64,000 nucleotides of DNA from Microbacterium endophyticum (GTDB lineage Bacteria; Actinomycetota; Actinomycetes; Actinomycetales; Microbacteriaceae). The notes under the pieces were generated by a model, which was not told the DNA's origin, searched no databases, and worked only from the letters and a program-made list of their open reading frames with translations. The position numbers and the translations under genes were made by a program. Position 1 is the stretch's first letter, and each line of letters begins with the position of its first letter. Below are positions 1 through 8,646 of the stretch, piece after piece. The DNA lies in the NCBI RefSeq assembly GCF_011047135.1, contig NZ_CP049255.1:2542001-2606000 (forward strand), in the 5' to 3' direction.

Positions 1-1
1 G

Positions 2-301
2 CTCGAGGGCCGCAAGCTTGAGGACGGCGCGCCGTATGAGGAGCTGGCGTTCGTGGGATGGCCGGAAGCTGCTTGGCATCTTGAACTCGTCAAGGACGCG
101 ATGGTTACGCCGAACCCCACGGAAGAAGATCTCCTGGTGCTTTACCTGGCGGAACCCATCGATGACGCGCTGGTTGTTCGCATCGAGGCCGCTGGTGGTG
201 TTGCTGTCGATGCGCGCAACCCGTACTGGAACGAACATGGCGTCACGGTCGAGGATCCTGACGGGTATCGGCTGGTTCTCTCGACTCGCGGTTGGTCGTG
301 A
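2..301 (+). CDS. VOC (glyoxalase-like) family protein, 3' part
   Basis: The 5' end lies outside the window: the frame is open from base 2, with no start codon needed until a GTG at 53 that would cut a strand of the fold. The visible 99 residues resemble the C-terminal half of a vicinal-oxygen-chelate domain, with a WHLEL strand (a possible metal-ligand histidine), an acidic helix, and the closing pattern NPYWNEHGVTVEDPDGYRLVL typical of the last betaalphabetabeta unit. These proteins are metal-dependent dioxygenases, isomerases or drug-binding resistance proteins; nothing here fixes the substrate. The next gene starts 198 bp downstream on the same strand. Confidence 0.7.
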   Translation, partial: LEGRKLEDGAPYEELAFVGWPEAAWHLELVKDAMVTPNPTEEDLLVLYLAEPIDDALVVRIEAAGGVAVDARNPYWNEHGVTVEDPDGYRLVLSTRGWS

Positions 302-434
302 GGCTCACGCCGGAGATCTGCTTCAACCTCTGACCTCTGGCCGCTGACAGGGTGCGGCTGCTGGTCACTTAGACTTTATTCGGCTACGGAACGTTGTGGA
401 GTTCCGGTTTAACAACGGACCCCCGTCCGGTCGG

Positions 435-460
435 TGTGCACGCGGTTCTCCGCGTGCACA
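435..460 (+). other. 11-bp perfect hairpin in the hydrolase leader
   Basis: TGTGCACGCGG at 435-445 and its exact complement at 450-460 enclose a TTCT loop. The hairpin lies 40 bp before the start codon at 500 and has no following T-run. It could be the terminator of the upstream VOC gene or a 5'-UTR structure of the hydrolase. A looser CGGAAC...GTTCCG pair lies just upstream, around 387-407. Confidence 0.6.
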
Positions 461-499
461 TTTACGTGAAACGACCACACCCCGAGAGGACTCGAGACC

Positions 500-1162
500 A
501 TGGCCGATACTCAGATTTTCGAACCCGATGGCCGGGCCATTCCCTATGCCATTGAAGGGAACGGGGCTGCGGTCGTGCTGATCGCGGGGCAGGGGCTCAA
601 CATCGATTCGCTCGGTACGCTCGCGCACTCGGTTGCGGCCGAAGACTTCACGCTCGTGCGGATCGGCTCGCGCCGACCAGCGGATGCCGCAGTCTCAATG
701 CGAGACATCGCACAAGACGTGATCGACGTTATGGACCACCTCGAGGTTGCAGATGCCTGGGTCGGTGGCCACGGCTTCGGCGGCTCTGTCGCGCGCGAAG
801 TTGCCGTTGACTACGCGGACCGCGTCAATGGTCTGCTGCTCCTCGGTGTCGAGTCTGCGGATCAGGCCGGTGGGCTTGAAGTCGCGCAGATTCCCGAGCA
901 CCTGCGCGACGCAGATGTTGCAGAGCTCCAGGGCGCCGCGCGCGAGGCATCCGATCTTGCACCGTTGGCCGAAGGCATCCCGGTGCTCGTCATTCAGGCA
1001 ACGGAAGACCCCATCACGCCCGCCGCGAATGGCGATGCGCTGCAGGCTGCCGCGCCCGACCGGGTGAGCGTTGTGCGTGTGGAGGGCGCTGCGCATATGT
1101 TCCCTGTGACGCATATTGGTGAGGCATCCTGGGCCATCGAGGACTACCTCGACTGGGACTAG
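500..1162 (+). CDS. Alpha/beta-hydrolase fold protein with a glycine at the nucleophile position
   Basis: A 220-residue alpha/beta-hydrolase, shorter than the usual 260-300. The N-terminal strand and oxyanion-region pattern (VVLIAGQGLN), the acid loop (VIQATEDPITP) and the histidine loop (EGAAHMFP) are all present. The nucleophile elbow reads GGHGFGGS, so the position normally held by Ser in G-H-S-x-G is Gly. Asp and His of the triad are kept. The lid region is short. The start follows a GAGAGGA ribosome site. With the serine gone it is either a non-catalytic binding protein or uses another chemistry (cofactor-independent oxygenases of this fold are an example where the Ser role differs). No partner gene is evident. 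Confidence 0.8.
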   Translation: MADTQIFEPDGRAIPYAIEGNGAAVVLIAGQGLNIDSLGTLAHSVAAEDFTLVRIGSRRPADAAVSMRDIAQDVIDVMDHLEVADAWVGGHGFGGSVAREVAVDYADRVNGLLLLGVESADQAGGLEVAQIPEHLRDADVAELQGAAREASDLAPLAEGIPVLVIQATEDPITPAANGDALQAAAPDRVSVVRVEGAAHMFPVTHIGEASWAIEDYLDWD

Positions 1163-1253
1163 CGTTTTTGCGCGAGACTGAACGCATGGGCCACTCAGCA
1201 CACACAGCAGCTCGTATGCTGCGCGCTTTCCATATGTCTGGAAGGGCCGACTC

Positions 1254-1793
1254 ATGAGCGAAAGCCAAGAAGCACTGATCGTGCGTTATTCGCTGGAAGC
1301 GCGTGGAAGGTACGAGGAAACGCTCGCCCCGTTGGTGCGGAAGCAATCGGTTCTGCTCATCGTCGTGGGGTGCCTGTTTGCTTTCATGGCGGTGGTCGTT
1401 CCGGCGATCGCGTTATCTATGGACGGCACGGCTGAACCTCTCCGTGTAGTTATCGGCTTGGGCATACTCAGTCTGATCCCGATCGTCCTGATCGTGTTAG
1501 GCGTTCGGCGGCTCCGCTTGCGCCCCACGCTTCCTGATATCGCGTTCACGATTTCTTCCGACTCAGTGGTCTTTTCTCGGCGCGAGAAGACCACGCTGTT
1601 GAGCCGCACGCGCCCAGAGCTGCGGTGGGATCGACGAGCAACGACGGTGCGAGCCGACACGGTGGGCCCGAAGGCTGATGAGGTCCTGATTTTCACGACG
1701 AAAGTCGGCGGCGCCACCCGAAGCGAGCGACAAACAACCGACGTTTTGGACACACCCGTTGCCGAGATCGTGGCGGCTGTTCAAGCGCCGTAG
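1254..1793 (+). CDS. Two-TM membrane protein, function unknown
   Basis: 179 residues. A short cytosolic N-terminus is followed by two hydrophobic segments at about residues 32-56 and 66-84, ended by an RRLRLRP positive-inside anchor, and then a soluble beta-rich domain of about 95 residues resembling the YcxB/PH-like cytosolic domains of small actinobacterial membrane proteins. The start is ATG with GGAAGGG upstream. I do not recognise a named family. It is a single gene between the hydrolase and yjdM on the same strand. Confidence 0.65.
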   Translation: MSESQEALIVRYSLEARGRYEETLAPLVRKQSVLLIVVGCLFAFMAVVVPAIALSMDGTAEPLRVVIGLGILSLIPIVLIVLGVRRLRLRPTLPDIAFTISSDSVVFSRREKTTLLSRTRPELRWDRRATTVRADTVGPKADEVLIFTTKVGGATRSERQTTDVLDTPVAEIVAAVQAP

Positions 1794-1879
1794 GCCAGGT
1801 GCGATCGCCGAGTGAAGTTAGTCTCGAGGGTGACGAGTTTGTCGCTGCAACTCGCAGCGCCGTGAAGTTTTGGGGATAG

Positions 1880-2245
1880 ATGTCTACTGTTTTGCCGCCG
1901 TGCCCTGCGTGTGCCAGCGAATACGCGTACGAGTCAGGTGCAATGCTCGTTTGCCCGATGTGCGGACATGAGTGGACGCCAGCAGTCGAAGACAGCACCG
2001 ATTCGCCTGAGACAGCGCGCGTCGTGAAGGATGCCGTCGGCAACGTGCTCGCGGACGGCGACACGGTGTCGATCGTGAAAGACCTGAAGGTCAAGGGTGC
2101 CGGCGGCGGCACTGTGAAAGTCGGCACGAAGGTGCGCGGCATTCGTCTCATCTCGGATGGCGTCGGAGACCACGACATCGATGCGAAGGTTCCCGGCTTC
2201 GGTCAGATGCAACTGAAATCGAGCGTGGTGAAGAAGGTTCTTTGA
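1880..2245 (+). CDS. yjdM: YjdM/PhnA-family zinc-ribbon protein
   Basis: 121 residues. The N-terminal zinc ribbon has paired cysteines (CPACASEY at about 9-16 and CPMCGHEW at about 26-33). It is followed by the compact beta-barrel domain with the family hallmarks VKDAVGNVLADGDTVSIVKDLKVKG and KVRGIRL. Length and motifs match YjdM, formerly called PhnA. Despite the name there is no firm proof that it acts on phosphonates, and no phn genes are nearby. It is convergent with the UvrA-like gene, with 4 bp between the stop codons. Confidence 0.9.
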   Translation: MSTVLPPCPACASEYAYESGAMLVCPMCGHEWTPAVEDSTDSPETARVVKDAVGNVLADGDTVSIVKDLKVKGAGGGTVKVGTKVRGIRLISDGVGDHDIDAKVPGFGQMQLKSSVVKKVL

Positions 2246-2249
2246 GGGT

Positions 2250-4694
2250 CTAGCGCCCGAGCCACATCGCAAGGTGCTCCGCCGTCGCACCCTCGCCGCG
2301 CGCAACGTCCCGAGGTGTACCTGTGGTGACCACTTGGCCGCCCACATCGCCGCCACCGGGACCCATGTCGATCATCCAGTCGCTCGCGGTGATTGCTGAC
2401 TGGTCGTGCTCGACGAGAACGACGGTGTTGCCGGCATCCACGAGCTGTTGCAGTTGGTCGAGCAGCAGCTCAACATCGGCCGGGTGCAGGCCGGAGGTCG
2501 GCTCGTCAAGCAGGTAGAGCGTGTGGCCGCGGTGCGCACGCTGTAGCTCGGTGGCGAGTTTGATGCGCTGGGCTTCGCCGCCGCTCAGCTCGGTCGCGGG
2601 CTGGCCAAGCCGCAGGTATCCGAGGCCGACATCACTCAGCGTTTCGAGGCTGCGGGAGGCCGCGGGCACATCGGCGAAGAACACTGCGGCATCCTTCACT
2701 GTCATGCCCAAGACATCCGCAATCGATTTGTCGCGGTACGTCACCTCGAGGGTCTCCGCGTTGTAGCGGGCTCCGTGGCAGGTGTGGCATGCGGCATACG
2801 TGCCGGGTAAGAACATGAGTTCGACCGAGACGAATCCCTCGCCCTGGCAGGTCTCGCATCGTCCACCCGCAACGTTAAACGAGAAGCGACCAGCGTTGTA
2901 GCCGCGAGATTTTGCTTCATCGGTAGCCGCGAAGAGCTTTCGCACTGTGTCGAACATGCCGGTGTAGGTGGCAAGGTTCGAGCGTGGGGTGCGGCCGATC
3001 GGGCGCTGATCCACCACGACGAGCCGATCGAAAGCTTCAGCGCCCGAGACGTTGTGCACATCGAGATCGAGCACCGCTTCATCCGGGTCTTCGGGTGTTG
3101 TGCCCAAACGATCGCGAACGACATGGGCGAGCACCTGGGTGACGAGCGTCGACTTGCCCGAGCCCGAAACACCGGTGACAGCCGTCATCACACCGAGCGG
3201 CACTTCGACCGACGTCTCTCGCAGGTTGTGCCGCGTGATGCCATCGAGTCGCAGCCACCCGGTCGGTGTGCGAGGCTCATGCTCTGGTGCCGAAGCCGTG
3301 GGGAAGAGGTAGCGCGCGGTGACGGAGTTTGTGGCTTCACGCATCCCGTCGACCGGCCCTGAGTAGACCACGTGGCCGCCGCCTTCACCCGCTGCGGGTC
3401 CGATGTCGACAACCCAGTCGGCACGACGGATCACATCGAGGTCGTGCTCGACGACAAAGAGCGAGTTGCCCGACGCTTTGAGCCGGTCGAGCACTTCGAG
3501 CAGCGGCTTGGCGTCGGCCGGATGCAGCCCCGCAGACGGTTCGTCGAGCACATAAACCACCCCGAAAAGTCCGGAGCGCAACTGAGTTGCGATGCGTAGG
3601 CGCTGCGCTTCGCCGGGCGACAGCGTGGTGGAGTTGCGGCCGAGGCTGAGGTATCCGAGGCCCAGGTTGAGCAAAACATCGACGCGCGAAATGACGTCGG
3701 CAGCGATCCGTTCGGCAGCCTCGCTGTTGTCTCCAGCGGATGCCCCGGCGCCCGCGCCGACGCCGCGCTTCAGTTCACCCGCGAGCTCGGCAAGCGGTAC
3801 AGCGTTCATCTCGGCGATCGTGCGGTCGGCGTACGTCACCGCACGTGCCTCGGCACGCAGGCCACTACCGCCGCACTCGGGGCACGACATGCTTTGCACG
3901 AAGCGGAGAGCGCGCTCCCGCATCCGGTCGCTTTGAGACGACGAGAGCACATGCATGACGTGCTTGCGAGCGCTCCAGAACTTGCCGTAGTACCCGTGGT
4001 CGACGCGGCCCTCTTCGGGTTTGATGAGCACGGAGGGCTGCTCGTCGGTGTAGAGCAGCCAGTCACGGTTTTTGCGGGGGAGCGCGCGCCAGGGCTTCTC
4101 GATGTCGATGTCGAGGCCCCGCACAATGCTGCGGAGATTGGCGCCCTGCCACGCGCCGGGCCACGCAGCGATTGCGCCTTCGCGGATGCTGAGCGACGTA
4201 TCGGGAACGAGGAGTTCTTCGGTGACGTCGTGCACGGTGCCAAGTCCCTGGCAGCGCGGGCATGCACCGGCCGCGGTGTTGGGGGAGAAGGCCTCTGCCG
4301 AAAGGTGCCCCGCGCCCTCGGGGTACGTGCCCGCGCGGGAGTAAAGCATGCGCAGCAGGTTGGAGAGGGTGGTAATCGTGCCGACCGTCGAGCGAGAGCT
4401 CGGGGCGCCGCGGCGCTGCTGCAGAGCGACCGCCGGGGGAAGACCCGTGATCTCATCGACCTCAGGGGCACCGACCTGGTTAAGGAGGCGACGAGCATAG
4501 GGCGCGACGGACTCGAAGTAGCGGCGCTGCGCCTCGGCATAGAGCGTGCCGAACGCCAGCGACGACTTGCCGGAGCCGGAGACCCCGGTGAAGACGACCA
4601 TGCAATCGCGGGGAACATCAATGTCGATGTTCTGCAGATTGTGCTCGCGGGCGCCGCGAACGCGCACCCAGCCGTCGTGGTCGTCGGGGTTCAT
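2250..4694 (-). CDS. UvrA-like ABC ATPase (short class lacking the UvrB-binding region)
   Basis: 814 residues from the ATG at 4694; an upstream in-frame ATG at 4748 would add a non-homologous 18-residue tail. Two ABC modules are present: Walker [11 protein letters not shown] near the N-terminus and [10 protein letters not shown] in the second half, each with the UvrA signature ([12 protein letters not shown] and [12 protein letters not shown]) and a Walker B ending in DEPSAGLHP or DEPTSGLHP. Zinc-finger cysteine pairs (CPRCQG, CPECGG, CETCQG, CHTCHG) are retained. Canonical UvrA is about 940-970 residues; the short length fits the class II UvrA/DrrC-type proteins that lack the UvrB-interaction domain and are linked to drug or damage tolerance. 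The main nucleotide-excision UvrA probably lies elsewhere. Confidence 0.88.
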   Translation of the reverse strand: MNPDDHDGWVRVRGAREHNLQNIDIDVPRDCMVVFTGVSGSGKSSLAFGTLYAEAQRRYFESVAPYARRLLNQVGAPEVDEITGLPPAVALQQRRGAPSSRSTVGTITTLSNLLRMLYSRAGTYPEGAGHLSAEAFSPNTAAGACPRCQGLGTVHDVTEELLVPDTSLSIREGAIAAWPGAWQGANLRSIVRGLDIDIEKPWRALPRKNRDWLLYTDEQPSVLIKPEEGRVDHGYYGKFWSARKHVMHVLSSSQSDRMRERALRFVQSMSCPECGGSGLRAEARAVTYADRTIAEMNAVPLAELAGELKRGVGAGAGASAGDNSEAAERIAADVISRVDVLLNLGLGYLSLGRNSTTLSPGEAQRLRIATQLRSGLFGVVYVLDEPSAGLHPADAKPLLEVLDRLKASGNSLFVVEHDLDVIRRADWVVDIGPAAGEGGGHVVYSGPVDGMREATNSVTARYLFPTASAPEHEPRTPTGWLRLDGITRHNLRETSVEVPLGVMTAVTGVSGSGKSTLVTQVLAHVVRDRLGTTPEDPDEAVLDLDVHNVSGAEAFDRLVVVDQRPIGRTPRSNLATYTGMFDTVRKLFAATDEAKSRGYNAGRFSFNVAGGRCETCQGEGFVSVELMFLPGTYAACHTCHGARYNAETLEVTYRDKSIADVLGMTVKDAAVFFADVPAASRSLETLSDVGLGYLRLGQPATELSGGEAQRIKLATELQRAHRGHTLYLLDEPTSGLHPADVELLLDQLQQLVDAGNTVVLVEHDQSAITASDWMIDMGPGGGDVGGQVVTTGTPRDVARGEGATAEHLAMWLGR

Positions 4695-4877
4695 CCAGTC
4701 ACCGTTCTCGTTGCTTCGGGTGCGCTCGTTTCGAACACAGCGCCCCACGATACGCGTGAATAGAAAACGGCCCCGAGGGTTGCGGAGGCGGGTAGTGTGT
4801 GCGGTCGCAGAACGCTATCGACAATCTGCAACAGCACGCGAGATGATGGCGACCAAGATCTAGAGGAAGAAGAAGTC

Positions 4878-5267
4878 ATGCCGAAGATCAATGTCACGAG
4901 CGTCATGGTCGATGATCAAGCCAAGGCGCTCGCGTTCTATACGGAGAAGCTCGGATTCGTCGTGAAAACCGACATTGACCTGGGGGAGTTCCGCTGGCTC
5001 ACTGTCGTCGGTGCGAACGAGCCAGACGGTGTCGAGCTTCTCCTTGAGCCCGATGCTCACCCCGCGGCGCAGGTGTTCAAAAAAGCGCTGCTGGACGACG
5101 GCATCCCGTATACGTCCTTCGCCGTCGACGACGTGTATGCGACCCACGGTGAACTCGAAGCGGCCGGGGTAACGTTCGTGCAGCCGCCGACGGCGATGGG
5201 GCCAGTGACCACTGCAATTCTCGATGACACGTGCGGCAACCTCATCCAGCTCAACAGCCCCGCGTGA
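4878..5267 (+). CDS. VOC (glyoxalase/bleomycin-resistance) family protein
   Basis: 129 residues. The ATG at 4878 is preceded by an AGGAAGAAG ribosome site; longer frames upstream lack homology. It begins with the typical first betaalphabeta unit (INVTSVMVDDQAKALAFYTEKLGF) and ends with TTAILDDTCGNLIQLNSP, the conserved metal-binding strand region. A complete single VOC domain. It sits between divergent uvrA-like and co-directional ABC-F genes, which could suggest a small-molecule resistance neighbourhood. Substrate unknown. Confidence 0.88.
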   Translation: MPKINVTSVMVDDQAKALAFYTEKLGFVVKTDIDLGEFRWLTVVGANEPDGVELLLEPDAHPAAQVFKKALLDDGIPYTSFAVDDVYATHGELEAAGVTFVQPPTAMGPVTTAILDDTCGNLIQLNSPA

Positions 5268-5307
5268 GTAGGTGCTTGGGCGAAGGAGTGGATGCGAAGA
5301 TTGAGGG

Positions 5308-6969
5308 ATGACCGCAACACTCGTCGCCCATGGAATCGCTGGCGGGTACGGCCATCGCACGCTCTTCGACTCGCTTGAACTCACAGTTGCTCCGGGCGAC
5401 GTTGTGGGGGTCGTCGGCGCGAACGGCGCAGGCAAGTCGACGCTGCTCCGGTTGCTCGCTGGCATCGACGCGCCGCAGGCCGGAACCGTGACGCTGCAGC
5501 CGGCCGACGCGTTCGTGGGTTGGTTGCCGCAAGAGCATGAGCGCATGGTCGGCGAGACGGTCTCGGAATACATCGCACGCCGCACGGGGTGCGCAGAGGC
5601 GACGACAGAGATGGATGCCGCAGCCACAGCCCTCGGCGACACATCACTCTCGGCGGGCAGCGGCCCCGACCCGGCCGATGTGTACTCAGCGGCTCTTGAG
5701 CGTTGGCTTGCAAGCGGCGCCGCCGACCTCGATGAGCGCCTCCCTGTTGTGCTCGCGGACCTCGGGCTCGCCGCCGCAGGTTTTGAACATGCGGAGATGA
5801 CGTCACTTTCGGGTGGCCAAGCTGCTCGGGTGGGACTTGCGGCGCTGCTGCTCTCCCGCTTCGACATCGTGCTGCTCGATGAACCCACCAATGACCTCGA
5901 CCTCGATGGGCTCGAACGCCTCGAAACCTTTGTGCGGCAACTGCGCGGCGGCGTGGTGCTGGTCAGCCACGACCGTGAGTTTCTCGCACGCTGTGTCACG
6001 CGGGTACTGGAACTCGACCTGGCGCAGAATTCGAACCGCGTTTTCGGCGGCGGATACGACGCGTATCTCGAAGAGCGCGCAACCGTGCGCCGTCATGCCC
6101 GCGAGAAGTACGACGAGTTCGCTGACAAAAAGGCTGATCTTGTTTCTCGCGCCCGAACTCAGCGCGAGTGGTCGAGCCAGGGCGTTCGCAACGCGATGAA
6201 GAAGTCGCCCGACAACGACAAGATCCGGCGCAAAGCGTCGGTGGAATCGAGCGAAAAGCAAGCCCAGAAGGTGCGCCAGATGGAAAGCCGCATCGCTCGG
6301 CTCGACGAGGTCGAAGAGCCGCGCAAGGAGTGGCATCTCGAATTCACGATCGGTGCGGCTCCGCGTTCGGGCTCCGTCGTGTCGACGCTCAGCTCGGCAG
6401 TCCTCACGCAGGGCGATTTCACGCTGGGTCCAGTTTCTCTTCAAGTCAACTCGGGGGAGCGCATCGGTATCACGGGGCCGAACGGCGCCGGTAAATCGAC
6501 GCTGCTTCGCGCTTTGCTCGGTCGGCAAGCGCCGACCGAGGGAACGGCGAGCCTCGGCTCGAGCGTGCAAATTGGAGAGATCGACCAGGCGCGCTCGAAG
6601 CTTTCGGGCACACAGCCACTCGCGGCGGCCTTCGAAGATCTTGTGCCGTCGATGGCATCTGGCGAAGTGCGCACGCTCCTTGCCAAGTTCGGCCTCAAAG
6701 CCGATCACGTGAATCGGCCTGCCAACGAGCTCTCACCGGGTGAGCGCACGCGGGCGGGCCTTGCACTATTGCAGGCAGAAGGCATCAACCTGCTCGTGCT
6801 CGATGAGCCCACAAACCACCTCGACCTCGTCGCTATCGAGCAGCTTGAGCAGGCGCTTGAGTCCTACGAAGGCACACTGCTACTCGTCACACACGACCGG
6901 CGGATGCTCGACACTGTGCGTATCGACCGCCGCTGGCGTGTCGAGGCAGGCCGCGTTTCTGAGCTTTAA
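5308..6969 (+). CDS. ABC-F family ATPase
   Basis: 553 residues with two soluble ABC domains and no membrane segments. Domain 1 has GANGAGKST (about 38-46), LSGGQAARVGLA and the Walker B LLDEPTNDLD; domain 2 has GPNGAGKST, LSPGERTRAGLAL and LVLDEPTNHLD. The charged linker between them (about residues 255-335, rich in Lys, Arg and Glu) is the ribosome-contacting P-site tRNA-interaction region of ABC-F proteins. Members either protect ribosomes from antibiotics or act as translation factors (EttA/Uup-like); the sequence does not separate these. GAAGAT lies 6 nt before the ATG, so the gene may be leaderless. Confidence 0.9.
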   Translation: MTATLVAHGIAGGYGHRTLFDSLELTVAPGDVVGVVGANGAGKSTLLRLLAGIDAPQAGTVTLQPADAFVGWLPQEHERMVGETVSEYIARRTGCAEATTEMDAAATALGDTSLSAGSGPDPADVYSAALERWLASGAADLDERLPVVLADLGLAAAGFEHAEMTSLSGGQAARVGLAALLLSRFDIVLLDEPTNDLDLDGLERLETFVRQLRGGVVLVSHDREFLARCVTRVLELDLAQNSNRVFGGGYDAYLEERATVRRHAREKYDEFADKKADLVSRARTQREWSSQGVRNAMKKSPDNDKIRRKASVESSEKQAQKVRQMESRIARLDEVEEPRKEWHLEFTIGAAPRSGSVVSTLSSAVLTQGDFTLGPVSLQVNSGERIGITGPNGAGKSTLLRALLGRQAPTEGTASLGSSVQIGEIDQARSKLSGTQPLAAAFEDLVPSMASGEVRTLLAKFGLKADHVNRPANELSPGERTRAGLALLQAEGINLLVLDEPTNHLDLVAIEQLEQALESYEGTLLLVTHDRRMLDTVRIDRRWRVEAGRVSEL

Positions 6970-6978
6970 GCAGGCTTT

Positions 6979-7326
6979 TTAGCGGCCCTGGCGCTTCTTG
7001 TAGGGCTTGGGCTGGCCCTTGACTACGGGCGCGCGTCCTTTACCCTTCGAAGCTTTCGCTTTACCGCCTGCGGGCACCTTCGGTTTCTCAGCAGGAGCGG
7101 GGGCCGCTGCAATCTCTTCTTTCGCGTCGGCGAGCAGCAAAATTCCTGCCTGAGTTAGTGCAGTCTTGCCCTGCTCAGTGGTGAAGAGCGGATGCCCGAT
7201 CTCAGCCTCGAGCTTCTCAATCGAGGTGTAGAGCGAGGGGAGCGGAATGTTCAGCGCCTGAGCTGTGCGCGGAAAGTGCAGTTCTTCGGCTACCGCGACA
7301 AAACGCTGAAGCTGGGTGATGTTCAC
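6979..7326 (-). CDS. LysR-type winged-helix domain with a basic tail and no effector domain
   Basis: 115 residues. Residues 1-65 are a clear LysR HTH (MNITQLQRFVAVAEELHFPRTAQALNI..., with the LYTSIEKLEAEIGHPLF wing region). Instead of the roughly 200-residue substrate-binding domain there is an Ala/Pro-rich hinge (EEIAAAPAPAEKPKVPAGG) and a Lys/Arg-rich tail ending KKRQGR. The stop lies at a clean convergent junction with the ABC-F gene, so it does not look like a recent truncation. It may act as a nucleoid-associated or constitutive DNA-binding protein; this is inference. Confidence 0.8.
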   Translation of the reverse strand: MNITQLQRFVAVAEELHFPRTAQALNIPLPSLYTSIEKLEAEIGHPLFTTEQGKTALTQAGILLLADAKEEIAAAPAPAEKPKVPAGGKAKASKGKGRAPVVKGQPKPYKKRQGR

Positions 7327-7413
7327 GGATGCCTTTCGTCAGTGCGCGCGGATCGAGCAGCGGGGATGGCGCCTACCCATCATTCCAGGATAGGCGCCAC
7401 AGCTCACGCGGCC

Positions 7414-8418
7414 CTACTCGGCGTCGGGAGCGCCGAGATGTGCTGTCTCCGCGCGGCGATCGCCGCGCGTCTTGAGGAGACTCGCGACGGTTGCCACGGT
7501 GATCGTTGCGCCGATGAACAGCAGCGAGAACCAGATCGGGATTTCGGGCGCCCATTCCACGTGTTGCCCACCGTTGATGAATGGCAGCTCATTGACGTGC
7601 AGGGCGTGCAGTACGAGCTTCACACCGATGAACGCGAGGATGACGGCGAGTCCCTGCGCGAGATACACCAGACGCTCAAGGAGGCCACCGATCAGGAAGT
7701 AGAGCTGGCGCAGCCCCATGAGCGCGAACGCGTTTGCGGTAAAGACGATGTAGGCCTCTGATGTGAGGCCGTAGATCGCGGGAATCGAATCCAGCGCGAA
7801 GACGAGGTCGATGAAACCGATGGCAATGATCGTGAGAAAAAGCGGTGTCACCCAGCGGCGTCCGTTTTTACGAACTGTCAGCCTGTCGCCGTGATATTCG
7901 TCGGTGACGGGCAGGATTCGGCGAACAAAGCGCATGAAGATGCCGTTCGCCGGGTCGCTTTCGTGGCTACCTCGCGCCTGTTGTACCGCGAGGTAGAGCA
8001 GGAAACCGCCGAAGATGTAAAAGACCCAGGAGTAGTTCTCGATGAGTGCTGCACCGGCAGCAATGAAGATGCCACGGAGGATCAGCGCGATGATGATGCC
8101 GATCATCAGCACCTTCTGCTGATAGATCTTCGGTACGGCAAAGCCCGTCATGATGATGAGGAAGACGAAAAGGTTGTCGATCGACAACGCCTTCTCAGTG
8201 AGATATCCGGCGAAATATTCGCCGCCAAAAGTCCACCCTGAAAAGACGCCGATGCCGACGCCGAAGAGTAGCGCGAGTCCGATGTAGAAGGCCGACCAGC
8301 GCGCCGACTCACCGATCGTCGGCTCGTGGGGCTTTCGCACATGAACGAAGAATTCGTAGACGAAGAACGCGATCGTCACGGCGATCGTAATGATCCAGAC
8401 AAGCGGGGTGATGTTCAA
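7414..8418 (-). CDS. TerC family integral membrane protein, probable manganese exporter
   Basis: 334 residues from the TTG at 8418, which has a GGAG ribosome site with 6-nt spacing; a longer reading frame up to 8508 runs through the riboswitch and is rejected. About eight TM segments. Family motifs include the acidic clusters EKALSIDNLFVFLIIM and FIDLVFALDSIPA, each with membrane Asp residues that coordinate the metal. TerC/Alx proteins export Mn2+, and the manganese-sensing yybP-ykoY leader immediately upstream supports that role here rather than tellurite resistance. The C-terminal tail is short and charged. Confidence 0.93.
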   Translation of the reverse strand: MNITPLVWIITIAVTIAFFVYEFFVHVRKPHEPTIGESARWSAFYIGLALLFGVGIGVFSGWTFGGEYFAGYLTEKALSIDNLFVFLIIMTGFAVPKIYQQKVLMIGIIIALILRGIFIAAGAALIENYSWVFYIFGGFLLYLAVQQARGSHESDPANGIFMRFVRRILPVTDEYHGDRLTVRKNGRRWVTPLFLTIIAIGFIDLVFALDSIPAIYGLTSEAYIVFTANAFALMGLRQLYFLIGGLLERLVYLAQGLAVILAFIGVKLVLHALHVNELPFINGGQHVEWAPEIPIWFSLLFIGATITVATVASLLKTRGDRRAETAHLGAPDAE

Positions 8419-8549
8419 GAGGTACTCCAAGCGTGGCGTGAGGTTATCAGCGCCAAGGTCTCTTCCATTCTTGAAATCAAGAACCGGTGGCCCGGGATGC
8501 GAACGCATCCGTATTGACGAGCCGACTGTCTCGGAGTACTCCCCTTGGA
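8419..8549 (-). promoter_or_regulatory. yybP-ykoY manganese riboswitch
   Basis: Read on the minus strand, the leader starts with AAGGGGAGTACTCC, then has CGTCAATACGG, a CGGATGCG-ttcg-style arm, CCCGGGCCACCGG, and GGAAGAGACCTTGGC. These are the conserved elements of the yybP-ykoY class, including the GGGGAGTA start and the AGACC block of the Mn2+ site. The 3' end, GGAGTACCTC at 8428-8419, can pair with GAGTACTCC at 8541-8533 and contains the terC Shine-Dalgarno GGAG (8428-8425). Control is therefore likely translational. By analogy with the class, Mn2+ should raise TerC expression. Confidence 0.9.
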
Positions 8550-8555
8550 CTTCCC

Positions 8556-8561
8556 ATAATA
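8556..8561 (-). promoter_or_regulatory. -10 box of the terC riboswitch transcript
   Basis: TATTAT on the minus strand ends 7-12 nt before the first conserved bases of the aptamer, so transcription would start right at the riboswitch. No good -35 is visible. Confidence 0.45.
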
Positions 8562-8634
8562 GGGGATGATGTGTGATGCGATTTCGCTCGCAGACAGCTG
8601 AACGCGAAACTGGCCCTTATCTGGGAGAAGTGTC

Positions 8635-8640
8635 TAAGCT
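8635..8640 (+). promoter_or_regulatory. -10 box for a leaderless small gene
   Basis: TAAGCT is followed by exactly 6 nt and then the ATG at 8647, the spacing expected for a leaderless actinobacterial transcript. Confidence 0.4.
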
Positions 8641-8646
8641 GGATGG

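Noticed and set aside
3894..4763. A 289-codon antisense frame opposite the UvrA-like gene
   Set aside because: No ribosome site or known domain; fully contained in the coding region of a conserved ATPase.
4860..5999. A 379-codon antisense frame spanning the VOC and ABC-F genes
   Set aside because: Both plus-strand genes have complete motifs; the antisense product is Ser/Arg/Pro-rich low complexity.
7414..8508. Longer TerC start at 8508
   Set aside because: The extra 30 residues are encoded by the riboswitch aptamer itself and lack similarity to TerC N-termini; the TTG at 8418 has a correctly spaced GGAG.
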